DNA from: Coriaria nepalensis
Lineage: Eukaryota; Streptophyta; Magnoliopsida; Cucurbitales; Coriariaceae
Assembly (NCBI GenBank): GCA_027186245.1
Contig: CP114487.1
Location: 10,907,001 to 10,971,000 of the forward strand
Reading direction: 5' to 3'
DNA length: 64,000 nucleotides
The first letter of the stretch is position 1; each line of letters begins with the position of its first letter. Under the pieces are notes generated by a model that saw only the letters and a list, made by a program, of their open reading frames with translations, was not told where the DNA came from and ran no database searches. This document shows, in pieces, positions 47,324 through 58,995 of this stretch. Made by a program: the position numbers and the translations under genes.

Positions 47324-48607
47324 ATGAATAAGTGGGTGAAAGCTCGAAGAGAAGAAAGAAACCAAGATGTCAGCAAAAACCCATCTTTCTCTTCTTCTCT
47401 TCTCGACGAAATATACAGATCCTTCGACTATGCTGTAGACAAAAGGAGTAATGAAGACTTGAAATCTCACAGGGAAACGACCCCCAATAAACAGAGCAAA
47501 AATAGCGGGAAAATTCAGAGATCTATTGAGCATGACGACGAACAATTCCGCAGCCGAGAGCTCTCTATCGATAAAATTAGAGACGAAAGGTCAGCGGAGA
47601 AGCTCAGAACTCAAAGAAGACACTCTCTGACTGATCTGGACAGAAAATCCCAGCACAAACGTGAGGATGCTCTGTTCTTCCCTTCAACTTCAAATTTTTC
47701 GGATTCCAATTCCGGACTCTACTCATCTTCTGAAAATGAATCTTTGTACGGATCAAAGTCATTAACGCCCTCGAATTTCAGACCACAGAGGCCTAAGCCA
47801 AGTTGGACCAGCGTTTCATCTCGACAAGAAAAAACAGAGAGAGAAAAACAGAGGAGTCTGTTTAAGAAACAAAAAGAGTTTCAAGTGTTCGACGATTATC
47901 GCTGTAACTCCTCGATAAAGCAGAGCCCGAAGCATGGTAAACATATCATCAGTTCTAAATCAATGGACTCGAGTTTTAATGATAATCTGAAGCAGCCGAT
48001 TTCACCAGGTGCACGAATCTCTAGGTTTCTGAATTCTCTGTTTTCCACGGGAAGCTTAAAGAAGAAGAAGAAGAAGAATAACCCTACATCATCAAATGGA
48101 GGAAATGAAGGAAAAGAATCTAACTGTTCTTCAGCATCTTCGCTTTCAATATCATGTTTAAGCAAACAATCTCCTTCTTCAAGAGAGAAAATGCAAAACG
48201 GCGTTAAGAGGTCGGTACGATTCTACCCTGTAAGCGTTATCCTCGACGAAGATCGCAGACCATGCGGTCAGAAGAGCTTGTACGAACAAGACGACTCGAG
48301 CCCAATGGCTTTCTCACAGAAAAAACCATGGAAAATCGTACAAGAAAAAGAGAGAGAATTCGGTATGAAGGAGAGGAGCCAGAGAGTGGAAGAAGCGGTG
48401 AGAGAGTATCTCAAAGAATATCGTCTGTATCAGGAGAGTGATTATGATCATCAGGAAGGCGCAGAGAGCGATTCAAGTTCGGATCTTTTCGAGCTCGATC
48501 ACATTGCTGTAATGGGTCGTGAAAGGTCTCATCAAGATGAGCTTCCGGTTTACGAAACTACAAATGTTAGTACTAATCTCGCCATTGCCAATGGGTTGAT
48601 AATTTAG
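47324..48607 (+). CDS. BIG GRAIN 1-like protein
   Basis: Single exon, 427 residues, starting MNKWVKARREERNQDV. Recognisable family blocks are PSFSSSLLDEIYRSFD near the start, ISRFLNSLFSTGSLKKK near 235-255, SVRFYPVSVILDEDRRP near 300, and the C-terminal RVEEAVREYLKEYRLYQESD. The rest is Ser-, Lys- and Arg-rich and probably disordered. No membrane segment or signal peptide. Rice BIG GRAIN 1 is a plasma-membrane-associated protein that increases auxin response and grain size; related dicot proteins are less known, so an auxin role is inference. Following the omega-amidase gene matches what I recall of the At5g12040-At5g12050 region. A TATA box is visible upstream. Confidence 0.85.
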   Translation: MNKWVKARREERNQDVSKNPSFSSSLLDEIYRSFDYAVDKRSNEDLKSHRETTPNKQSKNSGKIQRSIEHDDEQFRSRELSIDKIRDERSAEKLRTQRRHSLTDLDRKSQHKREDALFFPSTSNFSDSNSGLYSSSENESLYGSKSLTPSNFRPQRPKPSWTSVSSRQEKTEREKQRSLFKKQKEFQVFDDYRCNSSIKQSPKHGKHIISSKSMDSSFNDNLKQPISPGARISRFLNSLFSTGSLKKKKKKNNPTSSNGGNEGKESNCSSASSLSISCLSKQSPSSREKMQNGVKRSVRFYPVSVILDEDRRPCGQKSLYEQDDSSPMAFSQKKPWKIVQEKEREFGMKERSQRVEEAVREYLKEYRLYQESDYDHQEGAESDSSSDLFELDHIAVMGRERSHQDELPVYETTNVSTNLAIANGLII

Positions 48608-50127
48608 TTCATTGTTAAATATCCTGTTTTCTTAGTTGTGTACAATTTGCTTTTAAGTTGTGAAGTGATCCTTATGTGACCGCAAGTTTTTGTGTTTCTT
48701 TTCAAGTTTATGGGTATCTATATGAATGCAACAGTTTTGAAACTGAAAGTTGTACGTAGAAGAAAAGAAAAAGAGAGGGAATGCATTTTTTGTTCTTTTC
48801 ATGAGGATCTATCTACCATTTTCATCGATCGAAACTGACAGTTAACAAAAAAAGAAAAGAAAAGAAAAGAAAGAATGAAATGATTCGAGATCGTTATCAC
48901 AAGCAAGATGAGAAGAGAGAGAGAGAGAGAGAAGATGATGGGCAAAAGGGAAAGGCAGATCGTACTTAAAATTAGCTCATGCATGGGAATATAGAAAGTG
49001 AAGATTAAAGGTGGGATGCTTCTGTTCTTTTTACGTACTTTGATTTGGAGTGGATGAGTTGTCGGTCCCTTCTTTGATGTATGTATATATGTTTAATTTT
49101 CCAACAAGGATCAAACTTTGTACTTAACTCTACGTTTTCTAATATGCTTGTATATGTTTTGTTGGGTTTAAGAAGGAAGCAAGAACACTATAATATACAT
49201 ACATTAAGAGCTGGTGCCCGGTGGCCTATATGATATATGGCATGTGAAGTATAAACAAATATGAGAGTGGGTGTACTCCTGTGCCTGATGATGCAATGGT
49301 TCTGGTTCTCTGGTTCTGGTTCTGGTCCTGGTCCTGGTCCTAGATAAACTATTATGAACTACAAATAGGGTAATTGGCTTATATTGTAAGAAAAATAATT
49401 TCATGACACATTATAGATGGGATTTAAGACTGTTGGGAATATTCCTCTATTGTTCGTTGGAGGAGATTGCAATTTCATGCAGGCACTAACAATTTCTTAT
49501 CATTATATTTTATTAGTATTTTTTATATAATTGAAAAAAATAAGATGGTATGGATGTGTTTGGTTACACTTTTTTACTTTGGGGGACAAAAATAACTGTT
49601 GTAATAATTACAAAACATATGTCCAAAAAACATTTTAGGCAAAAAAATTATTTAGCTTGTGTTGTTTTTCATGACGTTTTTGGATCATAAAAATTAGAGA
49701 ATTACGCTTGGGCCGTTTGGTTTTGGGCAGTATTTTTTTGATCCAATTATAGGAGAAACCCGTTTGGATCCAACAGTGTCGAAAATGAAAATAGGCCCCA
49801 CATGGAATGAAGTGCTCCATTAACGTACGTACAGAAGAATCAACTATAAAGTGTTGACATACTATGCTTGCATATCATAGATCGGATAGTTCAGTTAGAA
49901 GTGTTGTGACATACTATAGCTTAGATGAACACCCAATAGAAATCCAGATAACAAACACAGAAAAGAAAAGAAAAATAGTTATTTGCGAACCTGTAACTGA
50001 AACACCAACCTAAATGAGAGCAGGAAGAAATGATCCAAGTCATGATATGATGGTGACATCATATGGAAATCAGTAATGGTCTAAGTAAGCAAAAATGAAA
50101 AGAAAAAAAAAAAAACTCCAAAGCTTC
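48608..50127. other. Convergent intergenic region with simple repeats
   Basis: Between BIG GRAIN 1-like (+) and PRP28 (-). Has an AAAAG run near 48845-48870, a GA run near 48915-48932 and a degenerate CTGGTT/CTGGTC hexamer array at about 49297-49342. No gene seen. Confidence 0.55.
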
Positions 50128-52239
50128 TCAATGAGCAAAGACAGTATCATTCCGTCGAGGTGGTCTATCAGGAATTGACCCTGGTTTGAACTTTGAAGCT
50201 TCGTGTCTAGCCAGTTCAGGTGGCACAAGACTATTACTCTGAATAAGCATCTGCTTCAGATCATAAAACACATCACTATCCTGCAAGGTCAAAAATGTTG
50301 TAGCAACACCCGTCTTCCCGGCCCGGCCTGTACGTCCAATACGATGAGTATACATCTCAATATTTCCTGGCATATCATAATTTATGACATGTGCCACATC
50401 AGGTATGTCTATCCCACGCCCAGCTACATCAGTTGCAACAAGGACATTATATCTCTTCGTCCTAAAACCTTCTAGACTAATTTCCCTCTGCTCTTGTGAC
50501 TTCCCACCATGTAAAGTAGTCACCCTGTAACCGGCCTTGTCCAAACTTTTTGAAACATAATCTGCATTCTTCTTGGTATTAACAAACACAATTGCTGTCT
50601 TATCACCAAGATCATCAAGCAGCTTTTGCAGTCTATAGAATTTCTCGGATTCCTTCATCATAATGACATGCTGTGAGATTAGGTCGGTTGCCTTCCCTGC
50701 AGTGCCTATTGTGACCACAACCGGATTTCTCAAGTACTTTCTGGCAAGTCGTTCAACCGCTGGTGGCATAGTGGCACTAAACATGTACGTGGTTCGGTAA
50801 ATTTTCTTCTCATCAAGCTCCTCATCTTCATTTTCGGGCTTCAAATTGCTTGAAGGCATAGCATCTAGAACACCCATAACCTGTGGCTCAAAACCCATAT
50901 CAATCATCCTATCTGCTTCGTCAAGAACAACATAATTGCACTGATTAAGAACAGCATAGCGCCTCTCCAAACAATCTATCAACCGACCAGGCGTAGCAAT
51001 AACAACTTCACACCCTTGCCTAATCTTAAATCCTTGCTCTTCAATGGATTGCCCACCCACAATGGAAACCACTTTAATACCCAAATAGTGAGCGAATTTA
51101 AGAGTCTCATCCTCAATCTGTTGAGCAAGCTCGCGGGTAGGAGCCATTACAACAGCGTAAGGCCCTTCTGCCTCGTTCTCTTCGCTTATAGGGGGCAACC
51201 TTGTAATATAAGTAAGCATAGGGAGAACAAAGGCAGCAGTCTTACCAGAACCAGTCTCTGCAATACCAATAACATCTCTCTGCTGAAGACCAAGCGGAAT
51301 AGCAGCCATCTGAATGGGAGATGGGGTTTTATAACCCACCCTCTCTACTGCCTTGAGCAGCTCTGAGCTCAGCTTACTCTCAACCCAACTCCTCATAGGA
51401 CGAGGAATTCTCGATCCCTTGTATGATATATTAAAATCCTCTCTGAAAATCCTCCAGTCCCGCTCTGTCATCTCCTCGAGCTTCTTTTCACTCCAATGGC
51501 GGTCAACTCTCATGTCAAATGTATCATATAGATCGGCAGCTTGATCCTTGAGCTTTTGAGCAGCAGCTTCCTCAGGCTTCTCCTCCACACCTTCTTTCTT
51601 CCTTATCTCATCCCTCATCTCCTTCTCATTTCTCGCAGCAAGCTTCTTCTGCTCCCTTCTGTCCATTCCGGCTCGAAAACCTCGACCGAACAGTAGCTGA
51701 GCCTCGTGAGGGTTTTGGTAAAGAGAATTCATATCGCGAGAAGTATCCTCTGTGTTTTCCCAATCGAAGGAGAAGCGGAATTTCTCGCTAGGTTTGATAA
51801 CGCGTTTCTTAGGTTTTTTAAATCCGAGGTACTGATCTTTGATCGCTTCCAGTTCTTTCTCTCGCTCCCTCTCTGCAAGCTTCTCCAATCTCGCACGCTC
51901 TCTAGCCTTTGCATCTTCATCGCGTTCTTTCTCACGGTTACGCCGGTCAGAATCCCTTTCCCTCTCTCTTTCTCTTTCCCTTTCCCGGTCACGGTCCCTG
52001 TCACGTGGCCTCTCCCGGTCACGGCCACGTTCACGGTCAGATGAGGAAGGCTTATTACTATGAGCAGTGGTTGTTGGGAGTTCATCCCGGTCGTGTTTTT
52101 GAGCGGCGACTTGTTCCTGCCGCCGTTGAAGGGCTAATTGCTCCCGCTCGGCTTTCGTTAAAAACACAGGTCTGCTGGTTGTTGCCGCAGGCGAGGCCTT
52201 GGAGGGGCCGCCGGTCGAGTCGTCGATTGGGCGTTTCAT
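50128..52239 (-). CDS. RH21: DEAD-box RNA helicase RH21 (PRP28 orthologue)
   Basis: Single uninterrupted exon of 703 residues, start [11 protein letters not shown]. The first 130 residues hold an Arg/Glu/Asp-rich segment like metazoan and plant U5-100K/PRP28 proteins. A conserved stretch ([20 protein letters not shown]) precedes the helicase core. Core motifs in order: GYKTPSPIQ (Q), AETGSGKT (I), PTRELAQQ (Ia), TPGR (Ib), DEAD (II), SAT (III), [11 protein letters not shown] (V) and [10 protein letters not shown] (VI). PRP28 releases U1 snRNP from the 5' splice site during spliceosome activation; nuclear. Arabidopsis At2g33730 is the likely counterpart. Long intronless coding sequence is a family trait as I recall it. 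Confidence 0.95.
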   Translation of the reverse strand: MKRPIDDSTGGPSKASPAATTSRPVFLTKAEREQLALQRRQEQVAAQKHDRDELPTTTAHSNKPSSSDRERGRDRERPRDRDRDRERERERERERDSDRRNREKERDEDAKARERARLEKLAEREREKELEAIKDQYLGFKKPKKRVIKPSEKFRFSFDWENTEDTSRDMNSLYQNPHEAQLLFGRGFRAGMDRREQKKLAARNEKEMRDEIRKKEGVEEKPEEAAAQKLKDQAADLYDTFDMRVDRHWSEKKLEEMTERDWRIFREDFNISYKGSRIPRPMRSWVESKLSSELLKAVERVGYKTPSPIQMAAIPLGLQQRDVIGIAETGSGKTAAFVLPMLTYITRLPPISEENEAEGPYAVVMAPTRELAQQIEDETLKFAHYLGIKVVSIVGGQSIEEQGFKIRQGCEVVIATPGRLIDCLERRYAVLNQCNYVVLDEADRMIDMGFEPQVMGVLDAMPSSNLKPENEDEELDEKKIYRTTYMFSATMPPAVERLARKYLRNPVVVTIGTAGKATDLISQHVIMMKESEKFYRLQKLLDDLGDKTAIVFVNTKKNADYVSKSLDKAGYRVTTLHGGKSQEQREISLEGFRTKRYNVLVATDVAGRGIDIPDVAHVINYDMPGNIEMYTHRIGRTGRAGKTGVATTFLTLQDSDVFYDLKQMLIQSNSLVPPELARHEASKFKPGSIPDRPPRRNDTVFAH

Positions 52240-52463
52240 TGTCGAAATCTGATAAGGGTTCCGACTGATCTGTGAGATGGAAATCTGAAACTAATGAGAA
52301 TCGTATAGTAGCCCTGCAATCCCCGACACTAGCAAATATGGCAAGCTGGTAATCCAGACATAAATAGAGCTTATTTAAGTCTTACAATTTGGGCCTGTGG
52401 GCCGACCGGCCTAGTTAGAAGGGAAGATGCCCGCGGGAAATTTTAAAAAATAAATAAATTATG

Positions 52464-52535
52464 CGCCGTTGCCGGGGATCGAACCCGGGTCACCCGCGTG
52501 ACAGGCGGGAATACTTACCACTATACTACAACGAC
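52464..52535 (-). tRNA. tRNA-Asp (GTC)
   Basis: On the minus strand it starts GTCGTTGTAGTATAGTGG, has anticodon loop CTGTCAC (anticodon GTC) and T-arm GGTTCGATCC, and ends CAACGGC plus discriminator G. All four stems pair; no intron. 72 nt. It lies 224 bp upstream of the PRP28 start. Confidence 0.96.
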
Positions 52536-52767
52536 TTGTTGGCATGTTGAGCAAAATAAATTAAATTTGTATCTTTAAAAAAAAAAAAAAAAAATTTGGG
52601 AGCTATCTTGGTCAATGTGACTTTCACCTGGCTGAGCGCCTACAATATTTGAGTCTGCAGATAATGTAGTTCTGGATCATAACCCCTACCTTATCTCACT
52701 TCCAACAAATCAGACCACAAGTATCAAAGACAACAAGAAAAGCATCAACCCTTGAGAATAGAAGATA

Positions 52768-53899
52768 ATGGCTGTATACGTATCACCCACCATAGCATCA
52801 GTCTACATTTCTCAGAAGAATTTTCAACCTCTTAACCCCAAAACAGGCACCTTCATATACTTGAGCTCGATTAATTTCCCATCAAAACCGCTTAGATTTT
52901 GTATCAGAAGGTCCGGTGATGCTTCGGCCCAGACCGCCGCTACAGAGACCGAACCAGAAAGATCCATTGAAGTTCCCGAAGAACCGCCCTCGTTGATTTC
53001 CGCTCTTAATGTCGAGAGGATTCTTCGTGGCATACGTAAATATTACAATTCGATCCGTTCTTATCATGACCAAAATGAAAGAAAAAGAATGAAATGAGCA
53101 GAGAATTATGTGGTTTTATATTTTAATTTGTTTTGAAATGCAGCAATTACAGACGTGGATCATTATGGGAGACTTGGACTTCCAAGAGGATGCCCATACG
53201 ACCAGGTCCAACTCCCCAACATACCTTCTTTCACCTTCTTCTAATTTCAAAAGCTTTTCAAAGTTTTCACTTTCTAAACCCCCACATCTCGGACGACCTG
53301 GTTCTTCGTCTATCAGGTGCCGGTTGCATACCAAACGAAGGTCGAGCAACTTAACAACCAAGGATTGGATGAAGAAGAGCTAAACAAGAAACATGAACTT
53401 TTGAAAGTTGGTGAAGATATATATATATATATCCTTTCGGTTTGATGCTGATCTTCACTTGGAAATGTTAATCCTGCTCGTTGGACTAATTTGAGAATCC
53501 TGATAGGAATCCTACACCATTTTGTCATCGGTGGAAGAGAGAAGAATCTACGATTGGAGCTTGGTCAGGAGTGAAAAACCAGACAATTATGTCTGGCCAT
53601 TTGAGAGTGACATAACCCAAGCCGACATTAAAACAAAAACACCTCCTCCAAAGGTTTTCATAAATATTCTCACCTACTTCTATTTTCAATCCATTAGATC
53701 AGTAAATGCATTCATTAAAAACACTAGCCCTTAGCTTACTATTGACGGTTTCATTCTCTGGGAAATTATTCAACTAATTTTGATTTGATCATGTTTGTGA
53801 CAGGAACCAGAAGACGAGGGACCAACACGACTAGTAGGATACTTCTTCTTGGGGTGGTTCATATTATCCGTTGTCTTGTCCATAGCTCTCAACCGTTAG
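52768..53899 (+). CDS. NDHU: NdhU, J-like subunit of chloroplast NDH complex
   Basis: Five exons: 52768-53035, 53144-53205, 53317-53406, 53507-53653 and 53804-53899; 220 residues. The first 60 residues resemble a transit peptide. A J-domain-like region starts TDVDHYGRLGLPRGCPYDQ and continues KVEQLNNQGLDEEELNKK, SYTILSSVEERRIYDWSL, lacking a classic HPD tripeptide. A C-terminal helix (LVGYFFLGWFILSVVLSIAL, about 198-217) is the single membrane span, ending NR. This fits NdhU (At5g21430), part of the ferredoxin-binding subcomplex of the photosynthetic NDH complex in thylakoids. Phase-0 junctions and conserved ends suggest a working gene. Confidence 0.9.
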
Positions 53900-54291
53900 G
53901 ATTCTGGTTCATACTATCAGTTTATCAAACATTGATAACATTGTACTATTATTATTATCTTTTCTATGGACTTCGATTGGAAAACAAACCTTTTACTGGG
54001 CTTCAGGCTTCAGCAATCTCTACCAGAAGAAATCTGGACCTGCCATGAAGCATACGACGACCAGCTTAGCATCAGAAACATCGTATTGCTCGTTAGAATC
54101 ATAAAGCATGCAAAGCTTGTAACGTTATAGGCGGTTAATACTTAATATCTAGCTTATCAGGATACGTCATGTCGTCATGTAGGTCGATATTAGTTTCGTT
54201 AAAAATGGGCCTCGAATAGCTGGGCAGTTGGGACTTGGGCCTATGTAATCACAAAGCCAGTTAGTAGATAATTAATTACGTACCTCATATG

Positions 54292-54294
<3 letters not shown>

Positions 54295-54323
<29 letters not shown>
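54295..54323. repeat. (AT)n microsatellite
   Basis: Uninterrupted AT dinucleotide run of 29 bases in intergenic DNA. Confidence 0.95.
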
Positions 54324-54328
<5 letters not shown>

Positions 54329-54621
54329 AAAGCTGGGCCCCAGAAAAGAGCGGGAGAGAGACTCGGGTGAAAAGTGCATGTAGCTAAGCAATTTGTTTTA
54401 GTCAAAGGCATGCACCATCTAACCCCGAGGCACGTGCACGTGTACGTGTCTCTCACGTAACCAAGTATTTTAATTTTTAGATGGATGGAAAAAAAAAAAA
54501 AAAAAAAAAGTTAAAGTAATTAGGTTGGACGTCGATATCATCACGGGTGGAGGACCGGAGGTGGACGTGTTATAATTGGTTTTAGTCAAATTTTGTAGTA
54601 GATCTCGTACATGATCCTCTT

Positions 54622-54671
54622 GGGGTCGGGGTTGGGGTTGGGGTTGGGGTTGGATTGGGGTTGGGGTTGGG
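54622..54671. repeat. GGGGTT tandem repeat
   Basis: About eight GGGGTT-like units with one GGATT variant and one GGGGTC start. Four G-tracts in a row make a G-quadruplex possible. It is not the plant telomere motif. Confidence 0.88.
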
Positions 54672-56164
54672 CAGCAATAACCGGTTATCATCATGCACGT
54701 ACTTTTATATGCAATCTTTGCCGGATAATAATTTTATTACAATTAAAAATGTTTTTTTATATATAAAATTTTATTATATATATTGACATAAATAAATATT
54801 ATTTTTAATAATTATTATATCACGTATATCTTTTATTATATAAAAATGATATTTACTTGCCGCGATTTGATCAAGTATATATAAAAATCGCTTAAACGCT
54901 CAAAAATCTTTTTCATCATGCGTCATCAGAATTCAGATCATTTAACTAGTTCTACTCCCAGAAGCAAAGGAAGCCATCATAACAAAAAAAACAAAATTCA
55001 CCAAACTGATCGTGATCGTATACACCTTTCCAATTTCCATCTCTTTGAACAGTTATTAACGCGTTTGAATTATTTTCATGGAAAACGTCACCGTAATGTG
55101 TATGTTAGATCGTGAATAGAAAGATAAAAGTAATGTTTGGGTAGCAGTTGAGTCATTAGGAATATGGGTAACTGGGTAACTGGGTATTGGTTTTACCTTT
55201 GAATTTGTGCTTACCAATTCTGGAAAATGATTAAGACTTAATTATTCGTTTAATTTTTGCATCAATAATTAGTTATAAGCATGCACGAGTCAAATTAACA
55301 ATACCACTACCTTGTGACAGAAATGCATTCAGCATCTAATGACGCATGAATGGACCCATGTCATGTTCGGACAAGATAGAATTAAAAAGGACAAGCTGTT
55401 TAAACATATATAATATATTAGATATATGTATATATCAGCTGACGTATATGCATATTATAATTTCAATCATGATACTATACTTCCATATATAACAAACTTT
55501 ATAGTTAGCTTCTATTGTTCAAGTCTGACTGATTGATAACCTATATATGATTTGATTGGACTAGCCTTTTAATAATAATATATATTTATATATAAGATGC
55601 ATCTAGAGTCTGAAAATATGAAAGAATTACTCTCACTAAAGTTAACAAATGGCAATTCGTAACGCTAAATCACGGAAACTTTAGTCTTGAACCGCAAATA
55701 TACAGATTGGATGTAGAACGAGACGACGTACTTCTAGATTCCCAACCCAATTAAGCACGTGAGGATGACTTAAGAAGAGCCCACGACCAAATGCAAGATC
55801 AGAAACTCTAGCGTTTGAATCTAGTTTTCATTTCTATATATACGTGGAAGAAGCTGCATGCCTTCTGGGCTCTCTGGCATATGGCCCTTCCAGACCAGTG
55901 TTTGTCTTACTTAGATTATTATATAATGGGAAAAAAAAAAATACAACTCAAAACATATTGGATGAACTATGTGGGTGTAGCCGTTGATGGACGGCACTTT
56001 ACCTAGCTAGACAGAAATAGTTCTTCCGAGAGATCGAATAGACCATGATTTCTTTCCATATTTGAAACATGAGTATCAGTCTTTCTTTACACGACGTGCT
56101 CAATATTCAACATGCACTTAACGAACGAGTACGATATACAATTTAGATTAATTTTGATCAATGA

Positions 56165-56786
56165 TCACCAATCGTCGGGATTCAAGAAAAACTCTAGAGA
56201 TTCAAGACCAAGATTGCGATCGTTGTCCTTTATGCAACTATTCCTGGTACTCCAGTCCATTAGCACTGGTTCCCGGAAAAGCTGATCCCAATACTCTTCT
56301 GTATCGATGTTGAAAAGGCAACCCATATTGTGTCCTTGTTCAGCACCGTTTATAGTACTGTAGTTTTTCGAACGATCTAACTGTTCATCCGTCGGCACAA
56401 AGTCCGAGAAAATCATATTCTGATCCATCATTGTATGAGGGTTCAGGTTCTGGTGAAGACTTTTTGAGAATAAACTTTGATGCTGATGATGATGATGTTC
56501 AGCTTGAATCTGCAGTTCCATAGTTTTGTAGCAGGAGGGTAGGAAATTTATTGTCGGGATCACCGCTTTGGTGTACTTGATGGCTTTAGTTCTTATAACT
56601 TCGTTTGCAGGTGGTGGCGGGAGTGGCGGAGGTAACTCATTAATGAAATGCCTTCGCTTGGATGATTCGGCTAGGGGTCGAGCTTTCTTTGCCAACACGG
56701 TGTTCCAATAATTCTTGATTTCATTGTCTGTTCGGCCAGGTAGCCTTCCAGCAATGAGAGCCCACCTGCATACAAGTAAAATCCTC

Positions 56787-56823
<37 letters not shown>

Positions 56824-57264
56824 TACTAAACGAAAAAGATAATAGTGATGATCAGTAACCCTAACTGCTATCTGTAACTAAGTACCTGTTGCCGAGAAGC
56901 CTATGGAGTCTAACGATGAGTTCCTCTTCATCTTTGGAGATGTTACCTCTCTTTATGTCTGGTCTTAGATAATTTAACCATCTAAGCCTACAACTCTTTC
57001 CACATCTTTTTAAACCTGCATTTTTATAAATCATTGTATATAATAATTTAATAAAGTCTTAAAGAATAAATATGTACTACTAGCCAGGAAAGGTCGTGTG
57101 ATTTATAGATGCAAATTTATATGTATACCAACCAGCTCTCTTAGGAAGGTCTCGCCAATTGCCTTCTCCATGACCCTTAATATATGATATTAATATTTTG
57201 TCCTCCATGGCAGTCCAGGTTCCTCTGGTTAGTCCTTCTTTGGAGCAGCATGGTCTCCTTCCCA

Positions 57265-57265
<1 letters not shown>
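56165..57265 (-). CDS. R2R3-MYB, subgroup 5 (TT2-like)
   Basis: Three exons on the minus strand: 57133-57265, 56886-57015 and 56165-56765; 287 residues, start [16 protein letters not shown]2 and R3 repeats are complete: [55 protein letters not shown] and KNYWNT. The R3 helix [20 protein letters not shown] fits the bHLH-partner motif [DE]Lx2[RK]x3Lx6Lx3R. After R3, VIRTKAIK (144-151) matches the subgroup 5 motif of TT2-type activators, which with bHLH and WD40 partners switch on proanthocyanidin genes such as BAN. Target inference rests on that motif. The leader carries a GA/CT run (57266-57288), and TATATATA at 57371-57378 may be the TATA box. Intron 2 has joined TA and GA runs (56788-56822). 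Confidence 0.9.

Positions 57266-57288
<23 letters not shown>
57266..57288. repeat. (CT)n run in MYB leader
   Basis: CT dinucleotide run directly next to the MYB start codon, GA-rich on the transcribed sense. GA/CT tracts near starts are common in plant promoters. Confidence 0.85.
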
Positions 57289-57297
<9 letters not shown>

Positions 57298-58770
57298 AGT
57301 GAAGCAGAAAGAAAATGCTGGGCATGCACTTGAAAAGCTTGCCAACAGAGTGGGGATGTATAGAAGTCCTATATATATCTTCCATTCACTTCAAGTTCAT
57401 AAAAGTCAAACAAGTAACGTATTGTAGTATTAAAATAAGTGGGGTTTGGTTGGTTGATTTGGGTTTAGATCTTTAAATTATTTGCATGAAAGATAAATTA
57501 AAGAAAAAACAAAATATTTCTGATTAGTTTTATTTATTTTTTTCTTAGTCCTTTCTTTCTGATTAGTAATTACATTTCGAATTAGATAATATTGTTTGAG
57601 CTGGCACAAACAAGAGACTGACATTGATCCTACTGCATTTGTTAATTGTTGCCCCCCTAAACATGAGCAACAAGGGTCAAGGAAAAGTTACTATTTTTTA
57701 TGTTATTTATTATATTTGAATGATTGCTATTTACATTTAATGCCCCTTTTTACTTAACGAAATTATTTATAAGACAGGCCAGATCAAGATCAAGCCAGCT
57801 CAAAATCGAGTCTTCGTCCTAGTCAAATCACGGGCCTAGCTACTCACTGGACTCAAAATCAAGGCTTGACCTTTATTTAATCACAGGCTACACATAAGCC
57901 CAAGCACGACATACATTGGACTTGATTGGGTCATATGCGGGTCAGGCCATAAGCATTTACGTATTATTTTACGAGATAAAATAAAGTACTTATTTTCACA
58001 AAAATAAAATACTTTTCAACATTATTTTTGTTATAAATTTAAAGTTGAAGATTTAGTTAATCCTAATCGTAATACTTAAAAAGTTATACCAAAAGCGGAT
58101 AGCCCGTGGTTTCACCAAACCCGTTTTACCTTATTCAGGCATTGATGAATATATCTGAAGAGCATGCCGGAGATCCGAACGTTTCTAAGATGTTCTACTA
58201 CTACTCAATTAAGTACGTCTAAAGAGATTCTTTTGCCTTATCCTTTAAGACAAAGCTGTCTCTCGTGTGTGGGTCCGTCCACTTCCTTTTATGAACTTAC
58301 CTGTTGAATCCATGGCTAAAACATACACCATAATAATTGATACAATAATAGTACTGTAGGACCTAAATACAGCTTACTGATCGTGATATCTTTTTTAATT
58401 ATAAGTTTCTTAATAATTGATATAATAAAATCTGAATGATTGAAATATAGAAACCTCATAGAAAATATAGAGGCAGAATTATTGCAACTTGTAATTTGTA
58501 ATTTGGTACAGTATGTGTTTATTTATATACTAATTAAGAAAACAAAATTTAATAATTCATGAGTGAGGGAGATGCTGAGCAGCTGAGAAGATGGGTGGGT
58601 CTAGCAACTTCGCCGCCGTATCTTTCCGTCTCTAATGGTGAACTATACAGCGGGTGGTGGAGCTTCGATCTTTAATTAAACAAATTCACGTTTGGTAAGT
58701 GAAAATAATTAAGACCTTAATTAGGTTAATTAGTTCTATGATATTTATTATTCGCAGCAACAATCAATAG
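57289..58770. other. MYB promoter and spacer
   Basis: Upstream region of the MYB gene, then spacer with a dispersed repeat (57951-58094). No intact gene. Confidence 0.5.
57951..58094 (+). repeat. Dispersed repeat, copy 1
   Basis: Begins AAGCATTTACG, contains GATAAAATAAAGTACTTATT and AGTTAATCCTAATCGTAA, ends TATACCAAAA. A second copy in the same orientation is at 63155-63319. Looks like a fragment of a non-autonomous mobile element. Confidence 0.75.
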
Positions 58771-58995
58771 ATTTTGATACACCAAGTAAACTACTATTTA
58801 GCTGTGTCCGATGAACTGGTTCAAGAGCTGAGATCTTGTGCTGCGCAGGCCCGAGTATCAGAATCTCTGTTGGTCGTTGAGATCGGATGCAATGACATGT
58901 TCAGCTATATTTTGAATCATCGGAACTCCGAAAGAAGACTACCCCCCCAAGAATTTGTGGACTTAATGTCTCTCACTTTAGAGGCACAATTGAAG
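58771..58995 (+). pseudogene. Isolated GDSL-lipase-like exon
   Basis: A clean open exon framed by an AG acceptor (AATCAATAG) and a strong donor (GAAG/GTATGT). It reads HQVNYYLAVSDELVQEL, SESLLVVEIGCNDMFSYI, LPPQEFVDLMS. The V-E-I-G-x-N-D block is like the third conserved block (GxND) of plant GDSL esterases/lipases. No first exon with the GDS motif and no last exon with the catalytic Asp-His pair was found nearby, so it is probably a gene remnant. The family call is tentative. Confidence 0.5.

Larger units (their letters stand above)
53900..56164. other. Convergent intergenic region, repeat-rich
   Basis: 2.3 kb between NdhU (+) and the MYB gene (-). Contains a TA run (54295-54323), an A20 run near 54488, a GGGGTT array (54622-54671) and AT-rich DNA from 54720 to 54850. 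No credible gene. Confidence 0.55.

Noticed and set aside
51839..52063. Ser/Arg-rich open frame on the plus strand
   Set aside because: It is the antisense of the Arg/Glu/Asp codon repeats in the PRP28 N-terminus.
51729..52085. 118-residue minus-strand frame overlapping PRP28
   Set aside because: Alternative frame of the same low-complexity coding DNA.
54622..54671. Interstitial telomere
   Set aside because: Units are GGGGTT, not the plant TTTAGGG repeat; the TTGGG run at 16071 fails for the same reason.
55815..56006. 63-residue plus-strand frame
   Set aside because: No family resemblance, no splice context and AT-rich composition.
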